9,500 bases of DNA. Source: Anaerolineae bacterium. GTDB taxonomy: Bacteria > Chloroflexota > Anaerolineae > Aggregatilineales > Phototrophicaceae. Shown here piece by piece: positions 1 through 8,676 of the stretch. The stretch is from NCBI GenBank assembly GCA_020848855.1, contig JADLHH010000338.1, positions 1-9,500 on the forward strand. The letters are read 5' to 3'. The notes under the pieces are model-generated. The model was not told the origin of the DNA. It worked only from the letters and a program-made list of their open reading frames with translations, and did no database searches. The first letter of the stretch is position 1. The number at the start of each line of letters is the position of its first letter. A program made the translations under genes and the position numbers.

Positions 1-1
1 G

Positions 2-1417
2 ACCAACACCAACTGGCAGGGTTACGGCGGCGAAACCACCATGACCTACCTGACCCAGATGCTTGGCTTGACCGTACAGAACTTCGTTTCGGCGGCGGGC
101 GGCATGGCGGTGCTGGTCGCGCTGATTCGCGGGCTGGCACGGCGCAGCGCGCAGACGATTGGCAGCTTCTGGGTCGACCTGACGCGCACGACGCTGTACA
201 TCCTGCTGCCGCTGTCGATCATCGTCGCGCTGGTGCTGGTCTGGCAGGGCACGCCGCAGACGTTCAACAGCTATGAGACGGCGACTGTCCTCGATCAGGG
301 GGCATTGACGGATGCAGACGGCAACCCGGTGACGACGCAGACGATTGCGGTCGGTCCGGCGGCGTCGCAGATCGCCATCAAGCAGCTCGGCACGAACGGC
401 GGCGGCTACTTCAACGTCAACTCGGCGCATCCGTTCGAGAACCCGACGCCGCTGTCCAATTTCGTCGAGTGTCTGTCGATTCTCGTGATCTCGGCGGCGC
501 TGTGCTACACCTTCGGCAAGATGGCGGGCGACACGCGGCAGGGTTGGGCAGTGCTGGGGGCGATGACGGCGATCTTCGTGGTGCTGCTGGCAGGCGTCTA
601 CATTGCCGAGCAGAGCGGCAATCCGGCACTGACTCGGCTGGGCGTTGACCAGACCGCCAGCGTGCTGCAGGCGGGCGGCAATATGGAAGGCAAGGAAGTT
701 CGTTTCGGCATAGCGGATTCGGCGCTGTGGGCGACGGCGACAACCGCCGCTTCCAACGGCTCGGTTAATTCGATGCACGACTCGTACACGCCGCTGGGCG
801 GTCTCGTGCCGATGTGGCTGATGCAGCTTGGCGAAATCATCTACGGGGGTGCCGGCTCCGGGCTGTACGGCATGTTGGTGTTCGCCATTATCGCGGTGTT
901 CGTCGCCGGGCTGATGGTGGGGCGCACGCCGGAATACCTGGGCAAGAAAATCGAAGCCTACGAGATGAAGATGGCGTCGCTCGTGATCCTGATCCCCCCG
1001 GCAATCGTGCTGGTCGGCACCGCTATTGCGGTCGTCAGTGAGGGCGGGCTGGCGACGATCTGGAACACGAGTCCGGCGGTGCATGGCTTCAGCGAAGTGC
1101 TGTACGCCTTCTCGTCGGCTAGCAATAACAACGGCAGCGCCTTCGCCGGGCTGGGTGCGAATACGCCGTTCTACAACACGGCGCTGGGCATCGCCATGTG
1201 GCTGGCGCGCTACTGGCTGGCGATTCCGACGCTGGCAATTGCCGGCTCACTGGCGCTTAAGAAGCACATCCCGGCGAGCGTGGGAACGCTGCCCACCCAC
1301 CGACCGCTGTTCGTCGTCATGCTGATCGGCGTCGTCATTATCGTGGGCGCTCTGTCGTTCTTCCCGGCGCTGGCGCTGGGTCCAATCGTCGAGCATCTGA
1401 TGATGATTGGCGCTTAG
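2..1417 (+). CDS. kdpA: KdpA, potassium-translocating subunit of the Kdp ATPase (5'-truncated by window edge)
   Basis: KdpA is the membrane channel-like subunit of KdpFABC that selects and conducts K+. The reading frame is open from base 2 and begins [11 protein letters not shown], the end of the first selectivity-filter loop, so the true start lies upstream; an internal ATG at 41 is not the start. About 471 residues are present, against roughly 560-600 for the family. Visible hallmarks are the second filter loop [12 protein letters not shown] (about local residues 130-141), the conserved [17 protein letters not shown] cytoplasmic stretch, the filter loop [13 protein letters not shown], and a C-terminal GTLPTH...[13 protein letters not shown] segment, all very close to known KdpA. 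Alternating hydrophobic segments run throughout. kdpB follows after 96 bp. No frameshift or missing motif was seen. Confidence 0.97.
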   Translation, partial: TNTNWQGYGGETTMTYLTQMLGLTVQNFVSAAGGMAVLVALIRGLARRSAQTIGSFWVDLTRTTLYILLPLSIIVALVLVWQGTPQTFNSYETATVLDQGALTDADGNPVTTQTIAVGPAASQIAIKQLGTNGGGYFNVNSAHPFENPTPLSNFVECLSILVISAALCYTFGKMAGDTRQGWAVLGAMTAIFVVLLAGVYIAEQSGNPALTRLGVDQTASVLQAGGNMEGKEVRFGIADSALWATATTAASNGSVNSMHDSYTPLGGLVPMWLMQLGEIIYGGAGSGLYGMLVFAIIAVFVAGLMVGRTPEYLGKKIEAYEMKMASLVILIPPAIVLVGTAIAVVSEGGLATIWNTSPAVHGFSEVLYAFSSASNNNGSAFAGLGANTPFYNTALGIAMWLARYWLAIPTLAIAGSLALKKHIPASVGTLPTHRPLFVVMLIGVVIIVGALSFFPALALGPIVEHLMMIGA

Positions 1418-1428
1418 TCGCTACCGTC

Positions 1429-1469
1429 GCAGGGGCGGGCAACCTTCGGTTGCACCATGTAACGCCCCT
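1429..1469. repeat. Palindromic hairpin element in the kdpA-kdpB gap
   Basis: A 7-bp perfect outer stem (AGGGGCG 1431-1437 with CGCCCCT 1463-1469) encloses a 6-bp inner hairpin (GCAACC 1439-1444 with GGTTGC 1448-1453, three-base loop). No T-run follows, so it is a poor rho-independent terminator. Its left arm GCAGGGGCG (1429-1437) is identical to the left arm of the larger element between kdpB and kdpC, suggesting a shared repeat family. It may act as an mRNA processing or stability structure; that is inference. Confidence 0.6.
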
Positions 1470-1513
1470 ACATGAAATCGCACATCGTATCTATTGAAAT
1501 GTAGAAGGTCAAC

Positions 1514-3592
<2,079 letters not shown>

Positions 3593-3602
3593 GCAGACAT
3601 AT

Positions 3603-3785
3603 GCAGGGGCGTTCAATGAGGGTGTCTAAAAAGTGATCTAACCCCCTCATCCCCTAACCCCTTCTCCCACGCAGGCGGGGAGAAGGGGATCGCCGCCCTT
3701 CGCCCCGTTTTACGTGGGAGCGGGGGCAGGACGCACAGCGTCCGGGGTGAGGGGTTTTTCCAACACCCTCATGTCGCGCCCCTGC
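3603..3785. repeat. Nested foldback (MITE/REP-like) element between kdpB and kdpC
   Basis: Almost the whole 212-bp gap folds back on itself through concentric arms: GCAGGGGCG 3603-3611 with CGCCCCTGC 3777-3785 (9/9), ATGAGGGTGT 3616-3625 with ACACCCTCAT 3763-3772 (10/10), an imperfect AACCCCCTCATCCCC / GGGGTGAGGGGTT pair (3640-3654 with 3744-3756), CTCCCACG 3664-3671 with CGTGGGAG 3713-3720 (8/8), and CGGGGAGAAGGG 3676-3687 with CCCTTCGCCCCG 3696-3707 (11/12). A small side hairpin GGACGC/GCGTCC sits at 3729-3743. No open frame of note is inside. It ends seven bases before the kdpC ribosome site (GGAGG 3792-3796). Non-autonomous mobile repeat or REP-type element is the best guess; a dispersed-copy search would settle it. 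Confidence 0.8.
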
Positions 3786-3804
3786 GAGAACGGAGGAACC
3801 TAAC

Positions 3805-4440
3805 ATGAACGCAAAAACTCAAATCAACGACATCGTTCGCCCGGCGATTATCTCGCTGGTCGTGCTCACGGTCATCACCGGGCTACTGTATCCGGCGGTC
3901 ATCACCGGCATCGCCCAGGTCATCTTCCCGTACCAGGCGAACGGCAGTCTGATCAGGGATGCGAGCGGTAACCTGATCGGCTCGGAGCTGATCGGTCAGG
4001 AATTCAGCAACCCGGCGTATTTCTGGGGACGGCTCTCGGCAACAGGTCCCGTGCCGTATAACGCGGCGGCATCGTCCGGCTCGAACTATGGTCCGCTCAA
4101 CCCGGCGCTGATCGGCGAGGATGGGATGGTGCAGACACGGATCACCGCGCTGCAGGATGCGGACGAAGCGGCGGGCGTGACCAACACGCTGCCGATCCCG
4201 GTCGACCTGGTGACGGCGTCGGGCAGTGGGCTTGACCCGCAGATTAGCCCGGCGGCGGCGCAGTACCAGGTGGCGCGGATCGCCGCGCTGCGCGGGGCGG
4301 ATACGGCGTCGATTCAGGCGCTGGTGGATCAGTTCAGCGAAGGGCGCGTCCTCGGCTTGCTGGGCGAGCCGCGCGTCAACGTGCTGAAGCTGAACCTGGC
4401 GCTGGACGAACAGTATCCCCTGCCTGCCAACGTCCAGTAG
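3805..4440 (+). CDS. kdpC: KdpC, accessory subunit of the Kdp K+ ATPase
   Basis: KdpC is the single-span subunit that stabilises the KdpA-KdpB complex and is thought to raise its ATP affinity. The protein has 211 residues, slightly longer than the roughly 190 of E. coli. One membrane helix lies near residues 12-40 ([16 protein letters not shown]), followed by the extracytoplasmic domain with the family signatures [56 protein letters not shown] and the C-terminal [16 protein letters not shown]. The ATG at 3805 has a strong GGAGG (3792-3796) eight bases upstream. It belongs to the kdpABC unit but is separated from kdpB by the foldback element, so its own strong ribosome site may matter for keeping subunit stoichiometry. 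No defect seen. Confidence 0.97.
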   Translation: MNAKTQINDIVRPAIISLVVLTVITGLLYPAVITGIAQVIFPYQANGSLIRDASGNLIGSELIGQEFSNPAYFWGRLSATGPVPYNAAASSGSNYGPLNPALIGEDGMVQTRITALQDADEAAGVTNTLPIPVDLVTASGSGLDPQISPAAAQYQVARIAALRGADTASIQALVDQFSEGRVLGLLGEPRVNVLKLNLALDEQYPLPANVQ

Positions 4441-4461
4441 CGGACAATTGGCATGTGCGCA

Positions 4462-4494
4462 TGGCTGGCACGGGCGTTTCGCCCCTGCCAGCCA
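4462..4494. repeat. Strong hairpin in the kdpC-kdpD gap
   Basis: TGGCTGGCA (4462-4470) pairs perfectly with TGCCAGCCA (4486-4494); after one mismatch the stem continues GGGCG (4472-4476) with CGCCC (4480-4484) around a TTT loop. It contains the same CGCCCCTGC nonamer (4480-4488) as the right arm of the foldback element upstream. The nearest T-run (4507-4510) is 12 bases past the stem, so it does not look like a classical terminator, though it could attenuate transcription from kdpABC into kdpDE. Confidence 0.65.
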
Positions 4495-4535
4495 GCGGCT
4501 ATCCGGTTTTGCTGACCAGGGCTACACTTTTTCTT

Positions 4536-4540
4536 AAGGA
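4536..4540 (+). promoter_or_regulatory. Ribosome binding site supporting the TTG start of kdpD
   Basis: AAGGA at 4536-4540 lies 11 bases before TTG 4552. The alternative ATG at 4564 has GGAAGG only one base upstream, which is too close, and AAGGA is 23 bases away. Spacing therefore favours TTG, but weakly. Confidence 0.4.
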
Positions 4541-4551
4541 ACACCGTTCGC

Positions 4552-7254
4552 TTGCGGGAAGGTATGGAACCTCGAAGACCCAATCCTGACGAAATTCTGG
4601 CGCGTATTCTCGACCAGGAATCCAAAAGCCAGCGCGGCAGACTGAAAATCTTCTTCGGCGCGGCGGCAGGCGTTGGCAAGACCTACGCCATGCTCGAAGC
4701 GGCTCAGGCGCGCCGCGACGAAGGCGTCGATGTCGTCGCGGGTTACGTGGAGCCTCACCGCCGCCCCGAAACCGAGGCGCTGTTGGAGGGGTTGGAAGTC
4801 CTTCCATCCCGTATGGTCGATTATCGCGGGACGCAGCTTCGGGAGTTTGATCTGGACGCGGGGTTAATGCGCCGCCCCGACCTGATCCTGGTGGACGAGC
4901 TGGCGCACACCAATGCGCCCGGATCGCGCCACCCCAAGCGCTGGCAGGACGTTGAAGAACTGCTGGAAGCCGGGATTAACGTCTACACGACCGTCAACGT
5001 CCAGCATCTCGAAAGCCTGAACGACATCGTCGCCCAGATCACCGGGACGATTGTCCGCGAAACCATCCCCGATTCGATCTTCGAGAGAGCCGATGAAGTC
5101 GAACTTATCGACCTGCCGCCTGAAGAACTGGTGAATCGTCTGCAAGCGGGCAAGGTGTACGTCGCCCAGCAAGCCGAGCAAGCCGTCAAGAGCTTCTTCC
5201 GGCGCGGCAACCTGATGGCGCTGCGCGAACTGGCGCTGCGCCGCACCGCAGAGCGCGTCGACGAACAGATGCAGACCTACCGCCAGGACAAAGCGGTCGC
5301 GCAGGTGTGGCCCGCCGGCGAGCGTATTCTGGTTTGCATCAGCCCCAGCCCGCTGTCGGCGCGGCTGGTACGTGCTGCCAAGCGCATGGCGACCGGTCTT
5401 CACGCGGACTGGATCGCAGCTTACGTCGAGACGTCGCGCAGGCATCTTTCGGAAGCCGACCGCACCCGCGTGATTCAAACCCTGCGCCTGGCGGAACAAC
5501 TCGGCGCAGAAACGATCACGCTGAGCGGTCACAATGTGGCCGAAGAGATTGTCGCCTACGCGCGCAGGCAAAACGTCAGCAAGATCGTCGTCGGCAAGCC
5601 AATTCACTCGACCTGGCGCGACGTGATTTTCGGCTCGGTGCTCAACAGCCTCGTGCGGCAGAGCGGCGCGATTGACGTTTATGCGATCAGCGGGGAAATC
5701 GAAGCGCCGCAGCCGGCAGTCCCTGAGGTGCTACACACTCACAGTCACTGGACATCGTATCTTCCAGCGATTGTAATCGTGATCGCCTGTTCGCTGTTCG
5801 CCAGCGCGATGCACGCCTATTTCGCTGCTTCGAACTTGATCATGGTTTACCTGGTTGGCGTTGTCATCGCCGCCACGCGCTACGGGCGCGGCCCTTCGGT
5901 GGTTGCCTCTTTTCTCAGTGTGCTCGCGTTTGACTTCTTTTTCGTCGACCCGTACCTGACCTTTGCCGTAAGCGACACTGAGTATCTCGTGACTTTTGGC
6001 GTGATGCTGCTGGTGGCGCTGACGATTAGCAGTATGACGGTACGCATCAAGGAACAGGCGGAAGGTTCCCGCGAGCGCGAACGCCGCACTTACAGTTCGT
6101 ATCAGATGAGTCGCGAATTTTCCATTACCAATAACATTGACCACCTCGTGGAGATTGCGATCCGGCACACGCAGGACATATTTCAGTGTCATGCCGTAAT
6201 CCTGCTGCCCGACCCCGCCGATCAACTGGAGATACACGGGTCGGAAGCGGCTGGCAGCAAATTCACGCTACAGGAACGTGGTGTTGCCCGCTGGGTGTAT
6301 GATCGCGGTCAGCCCGCAGGCCGTGGAACTCAGACGCTGCCGGGTTCCGAGGGTCTTTATCTGCCCCTTGCAACGCCGAATAAAGTGACCGGAGTGCTGG
6401 GAATCTATCCGTCTCAGATACGGGCGATATTTTCTCCTGACCAGCTACATCTCTTGGAGGCATATGCGAATCTGGCAGCGCTGGCAATCGAGCGGGCGCA
6501 GCTCACCGAAGAAACCGAGAAGAGTCAGGTACAAATCGAGACTGAACGGATGCGCAATTCGCTGCTCAGTTCCGTCTCGCACGATCTGCGGACGCCACTC
6601 GCGGCGATTACGGGCGCGGTGAGCAGCATCCTTCAGCACGAGTCCAGTCTCGATCCGCAAAGCGCTGAACTGGCACGGATCGCCTATGAAGAAGCGCAGC
6701 GGCTTAACCGGCTGGTCGGCAATCTTCTGGATATGACACGCCTGGACTCGGGCAATGTCCAGGTGGAAAAGGAATGGCAGCCGCTGGAAGAAGTGGTTGG
6801 GACGACCCTGGTGCGGTTGGACAAGCTGCTCAGTGACCACCCCCTCAAGACGCATCTGCCGGATGATTTGCCGCTGGTGCCCATCGACAGCGTGCTCATC
6901 GAGCAGGTGCTGGTGAATCTGCTGGAAAACGCCATCAAATATACGCCGCCCGGCAGCCCTATCGATCTGTCGGCATGGGCAGAAGGCGACGCGGTAGTGG
7001 TAGAAGCCGCAGATCGCGGACCGGGTTTACCTCCTGGCGAAGAGGAACGTATTTTTGACAAGTTCTATCGGGTGCGCCCCACCACAACCGGCGGCGTTGG
7101 GCTGGGCTTGACGATCTGCCGGGCGATCATTGAAGCGCATGGAGGTCGTCTCTGGGCAGCCAACCGGGCAGGCGGTGGCGCAGTATTTCGCTTTACGTTA
7201 CCCTTAGGCGGGGAACCGCCAGAGGTCAATGTCGATGAAGAGCAGACTCGATGA
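4552..7254 (+). CDS. kdpD: KdpD, membrane sensor histidine kinase for potassium limitation
   Basis: KdpD autophosphorylates on histidine under low K+ or osmotic stress and passes phosphate to KdpE. The 900 residues are close to E. coli KdpD (894). Domains in order: N-terminal KdpD domain with Walker A GAAAGVGKT (36-44) and LVDELAHTNAPGSRHPKRW (Walker B-like, from about 113); a USP-like domain (about 258-375) carrying SPS-X20-WIAAY (264-291); four hydrophobic helices (about 404-500, DUF4118-type); a GAF-like region (about 515-660); HisKA H-box SSVSHDLRTPL with H677; and HATPase boxes with N793, D821 (DRGPGL) and GVGLGL (848-853). The start is TTG 4552 or ATG 4564; family N-termini fit MEPRRPNPDE at 4564 equally well. 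Its end overlaps kdpE, indicating translational coupling. All catalytic motifs are intact. Confidence 0.97.
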   Translation: MREGMEPRRPNPDEILARILDQESKSQRGRLKIFFGAAAGVGKTYAMLEAAQARRDEGVDVVAGYVEPHRRPETEALLEGLEVLPSRMVDYRGTQLREFDLDAGLMRRPDLILVDELAHTNAPGSRHPKRWQDVEELLEAGINVYTTVNVQHLESLNDIVAQITGTIVRETIPDSIFERADEVELIDLPPEELVNRLQAGKVYVAQQAEQAVKSFFRRGNLMALRELALRRTAERVDEQMQTYRQDKAVAQVWPAGERILVCISPSPLSARLVRAAKRMATGLHADWIAAYVETSRRHLSEADRTRVIQTLRLAEQLGAETITLSGHNVAEEIVAYARRQNVSKIVVGKPIHSTWRDVIFGSVLNSLVRQSGAIDVYAISGEIEAPQPAVPEVLHTHSHWTSYLPAIVIVIACSLFASAMHAYFAASNLIMVYLVGVVIAATRYGRGPSVVASFLSVLAFDFFFVDPYLTFAVSDTEYLVTFGVMLLVALTISSMTVRIKEQAEGSRERERRTYSSYQMSREFSITNNIDHLVEIAIRHTQDIFQCHAVILLPDPADQLEIHGSEAAGSKFTLQERGVARWVYDRGQPAGRGTQTLPGSEGLYLPLATPNKVTGVLGIYPSQIRAIFSPDQLHLLEAYANLAALAIERAQLTEETEKSQVQIETERMRNSLLSSVSHDLRTPLAAITGAVSSILQHESSLDPQSAELARIAYEEAQRLNRLVGNLLDMTRLDSGNVQVEKEWQPLEEVVGTTLVRLDKLLSDHPLKTHLPDDLPLVPIDSVLIEQVLVNLLENAIKYTPPGSPIDLSAWAEGDAVVVEAADRGPGLPPGEEERIFDKFYRVRPTTTGGVGLGLTICRAIIEAHGGRLWAANRAGGGAVFRFTLPLGGEPPEVNVDEEQTR
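7222..7226 (+). promoter_or_regulatory. Ribosome binding site of kdpE, inside kdpD
   Basis: GAGGT at 7222-7226 is eight bases before ATG 7235 but only two bases before ATG 7229, so it selects 7235 as the kdpE start. It lies within the last codons of kdpD, as expected for a translationally coupled pair. Confidence 0.6.
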
Positions 7255-7954
7255 TCAAAAACCGAATGCTCCGCTCATTCTGATCATCGAGGATGATTCG
7301 CAGATACGGCGCTTCCTGCGGGTTACGCTGTCCAGTAATGGCTACCGGCATATCGAAGCGACGACCGGGCAGGAAGGCATCAATCAGGTCGGGCTTCAGC
7401 ATCCCGATTTGATTATACTCGACCTGAATTTGCCCGATTTCGATGGTCTCGACGTGACGCGAAAGCTTCGCGAGTGGGTTTCCACGCCCATTATCATCCT
7501 CTCGGTGAGAAATCAGGAAAAAGATAAGGTGGCAGCGCTGGACGCCGGCGCGGATGACTATCTCACCAAGCCGTTCGGCACCGAGGAACTGCTGGCACGG
7601 ATGCGCGTTGCCCTGCGCCACGCCATCTATGCCGTGCAGGGGACGGATGAGCCGGTTTTCACGGTGGGCGATCTTCGGGTTGACCTCGCGCATCGACAGG
7701 TTTTCGTGGGCGAGCGCGAAGTTCACTTAACGCCGATAGAGTATAAGCTGCTGCTCATTCTGATCCAGCACGCGGGTAAGGTCATCACGCGCCACCAGTT
7801 GCTGCACGACGTGTGGGGACCGACGTATACCAGCGAAGCGCACTACCTGCGAGTCTACATGGGGCAGCTACGCCACAAGCTCGAAGCCGACCCGACGCGC
7901 CCGCGCTACCTCATCACCGAACCGGGCGTCGGCTACCGGCTTAAGACAGAATAA
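7235..7954 (+). CDS. kdpE: KdpE, OmpR-family response regulator of the kdp operon
   Basis: KdpE is the DNA-binding partner of KdpD that activates kdpFABC transcription when phosphorylated. Counting from ATG 7235 (239 residues), the receiver domain spans about 14-125: acidic pocket IIEDD (E19, D20, D21), phospho-acceptor D63 in LIILDLNLPD, switch residue S90 in ILSVRNQEKDKVAALDAGADDYLTKPF in place of the usual Thr/Ser, and K112. The C-terminal winged-helix domain (about 135-235) shows VHLTPIEYKLLLIL, the VITRHQLLHDVWG recognition region and the ending PGVGYRL. It overlaps kdpD by 20 bp, which links expression of the two partners. ATG 7229 would add two residues but leaves no room for the ribosome site. 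No terminator-like hairpin follows; the next fragment is convergent and begins 30 bp away. Confidence 0.96.
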   Translation: MKSRLDDQKPNAPLILIIEDDSQIRRFLRVTLSSNGYRHIEATTGQEGINQVGLQHPDLIILDLNLPDFDGLDVTRKLREWVSTPIIILSVRNQEKDKVAALDAGADDYLTKPFGTEELLARMRVALRHAIYAVQGTDEPVFTVGDLRVDLAHRQVFVGEREVHLTPIEYKLLLILIQHAGKVITRHQLLHDVWGPTYTSEAHYLRVYMGQLRHKLEADPTRPRYLITEPGVGYRLKTE

Positions 7955-7984
7955 CCAGTTTTAAGATCAGTTTCATCGTGAGAT

Positions 7985-8218
7985 TTAATGGCGCGTCAGG
8001 GCGAAGGCGATGGTGACGGAAGGGTTAAAGTGCGCGCCGGAGATGTGCCCAGTCGCCGCGATCATGACGGTAATGATTAGCCCAAAGGTTAGCGCCACCC
8101 CGACGTGTGTCAGCGAGCCGGTGAGCGTGTTGACCATGATCGCGCCGCATCCGGCTGTGACCAGCGCATACGTGCCGATGAATTCCGCACCGGCGCGGCG
8201 GAGAAGCTCTCGATTCAT
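7985..8218 (-). pseudogene. Truncated aquaporin / MIP-family channel (N-terminal fragment)
   Basis: The - strand frame of 77 residues begins MNRELLRRAGAEFIGTYALV and contains GHISGAHFNPSVT, clear aquaporin (MIP family) sequence. Intact members are about 220-260 residues with six helices and two NPA loops. Here there are only helix 1 (about 10-30), helix 2 (about 38-56) and the first loop, with NPS at 65-67 in place of NPA, then ALTRH and a TAA stop. The rest of the gene is absent: the DNA beyond the stop runs into the end of kdpE. It therefore looks like a deletion remnant rather than a functional pore. The start codon at 8216-8218 has no convincing ribosome site. It lies 30 bp downstream of another gene remnant on the same strand. 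Translation of the peptide cannot be excluded. Confidence 0.85.
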
Positions 8219-8248
8219 GCTGGCTGCTTTCGTGTGATGTCCGGTAAA

Positions 8249-8356
8249 TCAACCCGCGCCGTCGCGCAGCATCTGGGCGTAAGGATGTGGCATCCCGCCG
8301 ATTTCCGGCGTCGCTTCAATCGTCTGAGCCATACGCAGCACCGGTGCGACGTGATC
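8249..8356 (-). pseudogene. C-terminal remnant of an unrecognised gene
   Basis: Reading leftwards, about 35 codons with the GC-ending codon bias of the neighbouring genes give HVAPVLRMAQTIEATPEIGG followed by MPHPYAQMLRDGAG and a TGA stop (8249-8251). Coding-like bias stops abruptly near 8356, where the sequence changes frame into an ArsR-like fragment. The stop is 30 bp before the aquaporin start, the spacing of an operon pair. I do not recognise the family. It may be the tail of a gene that preceded the aquaporin in a former operon, joined by deletion to another 5' end. It could also be a chance open stretch; confidence is limited. Confidence 0.4.
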
Positions 8357-8397
8357 GCCTGACGAGTGTCGTCGGCGAGGGCTTTTGCGAATAGCAC
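8353..8397 (-). pseudogene. ArsR-family-like N-terminal fragment
   Basis: Reading leftwards from GTG 8395-8397 the frame gives (M/V)LFAKALADDTRQAI, preceded in frame by DSSSHNQ after a TAG at about 8419-8421. The KALADDTR core closely resembles the first helices of ArsR/SmtB-family repressors, where KALADPTR followed by two isoleucine/leucine positions is typical. After the QAI codons the expected continuation (LRLL...) is missing and coding potential shifts to another frame, that of the adjacent remnant. Only about 15-22 residues are recognisable, so this is a short match. An ArsR regulator next to an aquaporin is a known arrangement in arsenic-response clusters, which makes the interpretation more plausible. 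Confidence 0.4.
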
Positions 8398-8407
8398 TTG
8401 ATTGTGA

Positions 8408-8447
8408 GAGCTTGAATCCTATTGATACTGATCCACGTGTCAAGCTC
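8408..8447. promoter_or_regulatory. Inverted repeat around the - strand promoter-like site (possible operator)
   Basis: GAGCTTGA (8408-8415) and TCAAGCTC (8440-8447) are perfect 8-bp inverted arms that bracket the TTGACA/TAGGAT promoter-like elements. The position, directly before the ArsR-like fragment, would suit a repressor operator or a leader hairpin with a 24-base loop. This is inferred from position and symmetry only. Confidence 0.3.
8416..8443 (-). promoter_or_regulatory. Sigma70-type promoter-like sequence, leftward
   Basis: On the - strand TTGACA (8438-8443, perfect -35) is followed after 16 bases by TAGGAT (8416-8421, 4/6 to the -10 consensus). It points at the ArsR-like fragment, whose frame starts about 20 bases further on. 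It is probably the surviving promoter of the degraded cassette. Confidence 0.4.
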
Positions 8448-8471
8448 CTTCCCATGCTTTCGAGCGCGAAG

Positions 8472-8499
8472 TTGACATATTGACAGGCTTCGATAGGAT
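8472..8499 (+). promoter_or_regulatory. Sigma70-type promoter-like sequence, rightward
   Basis: TTGACA (8472-8477) with a 16-base spacer and TAGGAT (8494-8499) has exactly the same layout as the leftward site. No gene follows on the + strand; transcription would run into the tRNA terminator hairpin and antisense to tRNA-Gln. It may be fortuitous. Confidence 0.25.
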
Positions 8500-8518
8500 T
8501 TGAACCCTTTTGAGGGAA

Positions 8519-8551
8519 GAAAAACGCCTCTGCGTCATGCAGAAGCGTTTT
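8519..8551 (-). terminator. Rho-independent terminator downstream of tRNA-Gln
   Basis: Arms AAAACGCCTCTGC (8521-8533) and GCAGAAGCGTTTT (8539-8551) pair over 13 positions with one mismatch around a five-base loop. On the - strand the stem is followed by a run of five T (8524-8520) then CTT, a good intrinsic terminator beginning 11 bases past the tRNA 3' end. The + strand side is also T-rich (TTTTCTTT), so it could work both ways. Confidence 0.8.
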
Positions 8552-8562
8552 CTTTCTGTGTA

Positions 8563-8634
<72 letters not shown>

Positions 8635-8645
8635 CTGCTGCTCAG

Positions 8646-8673
8646 ATTATATCAGAGTTGCTGCTCAGAACAA
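8646..8673 (-). promoter_or_regulatory. Promoter of tRNA-Gln
   Basis: On the - strand a perfect TATAAT (8646-8651) lies 11 bases before the tRNA 5' end, with TTGTTC (8668-8673) as -35 at a 16-base spacing. The -35 starts just three bases after the stop codon of the PII-like gene. A direct repeat TGCTGCTCAGA (8636-8646 and 8659-8669, period 23) overlaps the promoter. Confidence 0.7.
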
Positions 8674-8676
8674 CCC

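Noticed and set aside
3603..3785. CRISPR array reading of the C-rich repeats
   Set aside because: The repeats are inverted and nested rather than direct and evenly spaced, and no spacers are seen.
4500..4528. Possible separate kdpDE promoter (TACACT at 4523-4528)
   Set aside because: TACACT matches only 4/6 of a -10 box and no -35 is present at 16-18 bases (TATCCG), so support is too thin.
4864..5607. 247-residue open frame antisense to kdpD
   Set aside because: It covers conserved KdpD ATPase and USP sequence on the other strand and has no recognisable motifs.
7955..7984. Possible terminator between kdpE and the aquaporin fragment
   Set aside because: Only a weak 5-bp CTTAA/TTAAG pairing is present, with no stable stem followed by a T-run.
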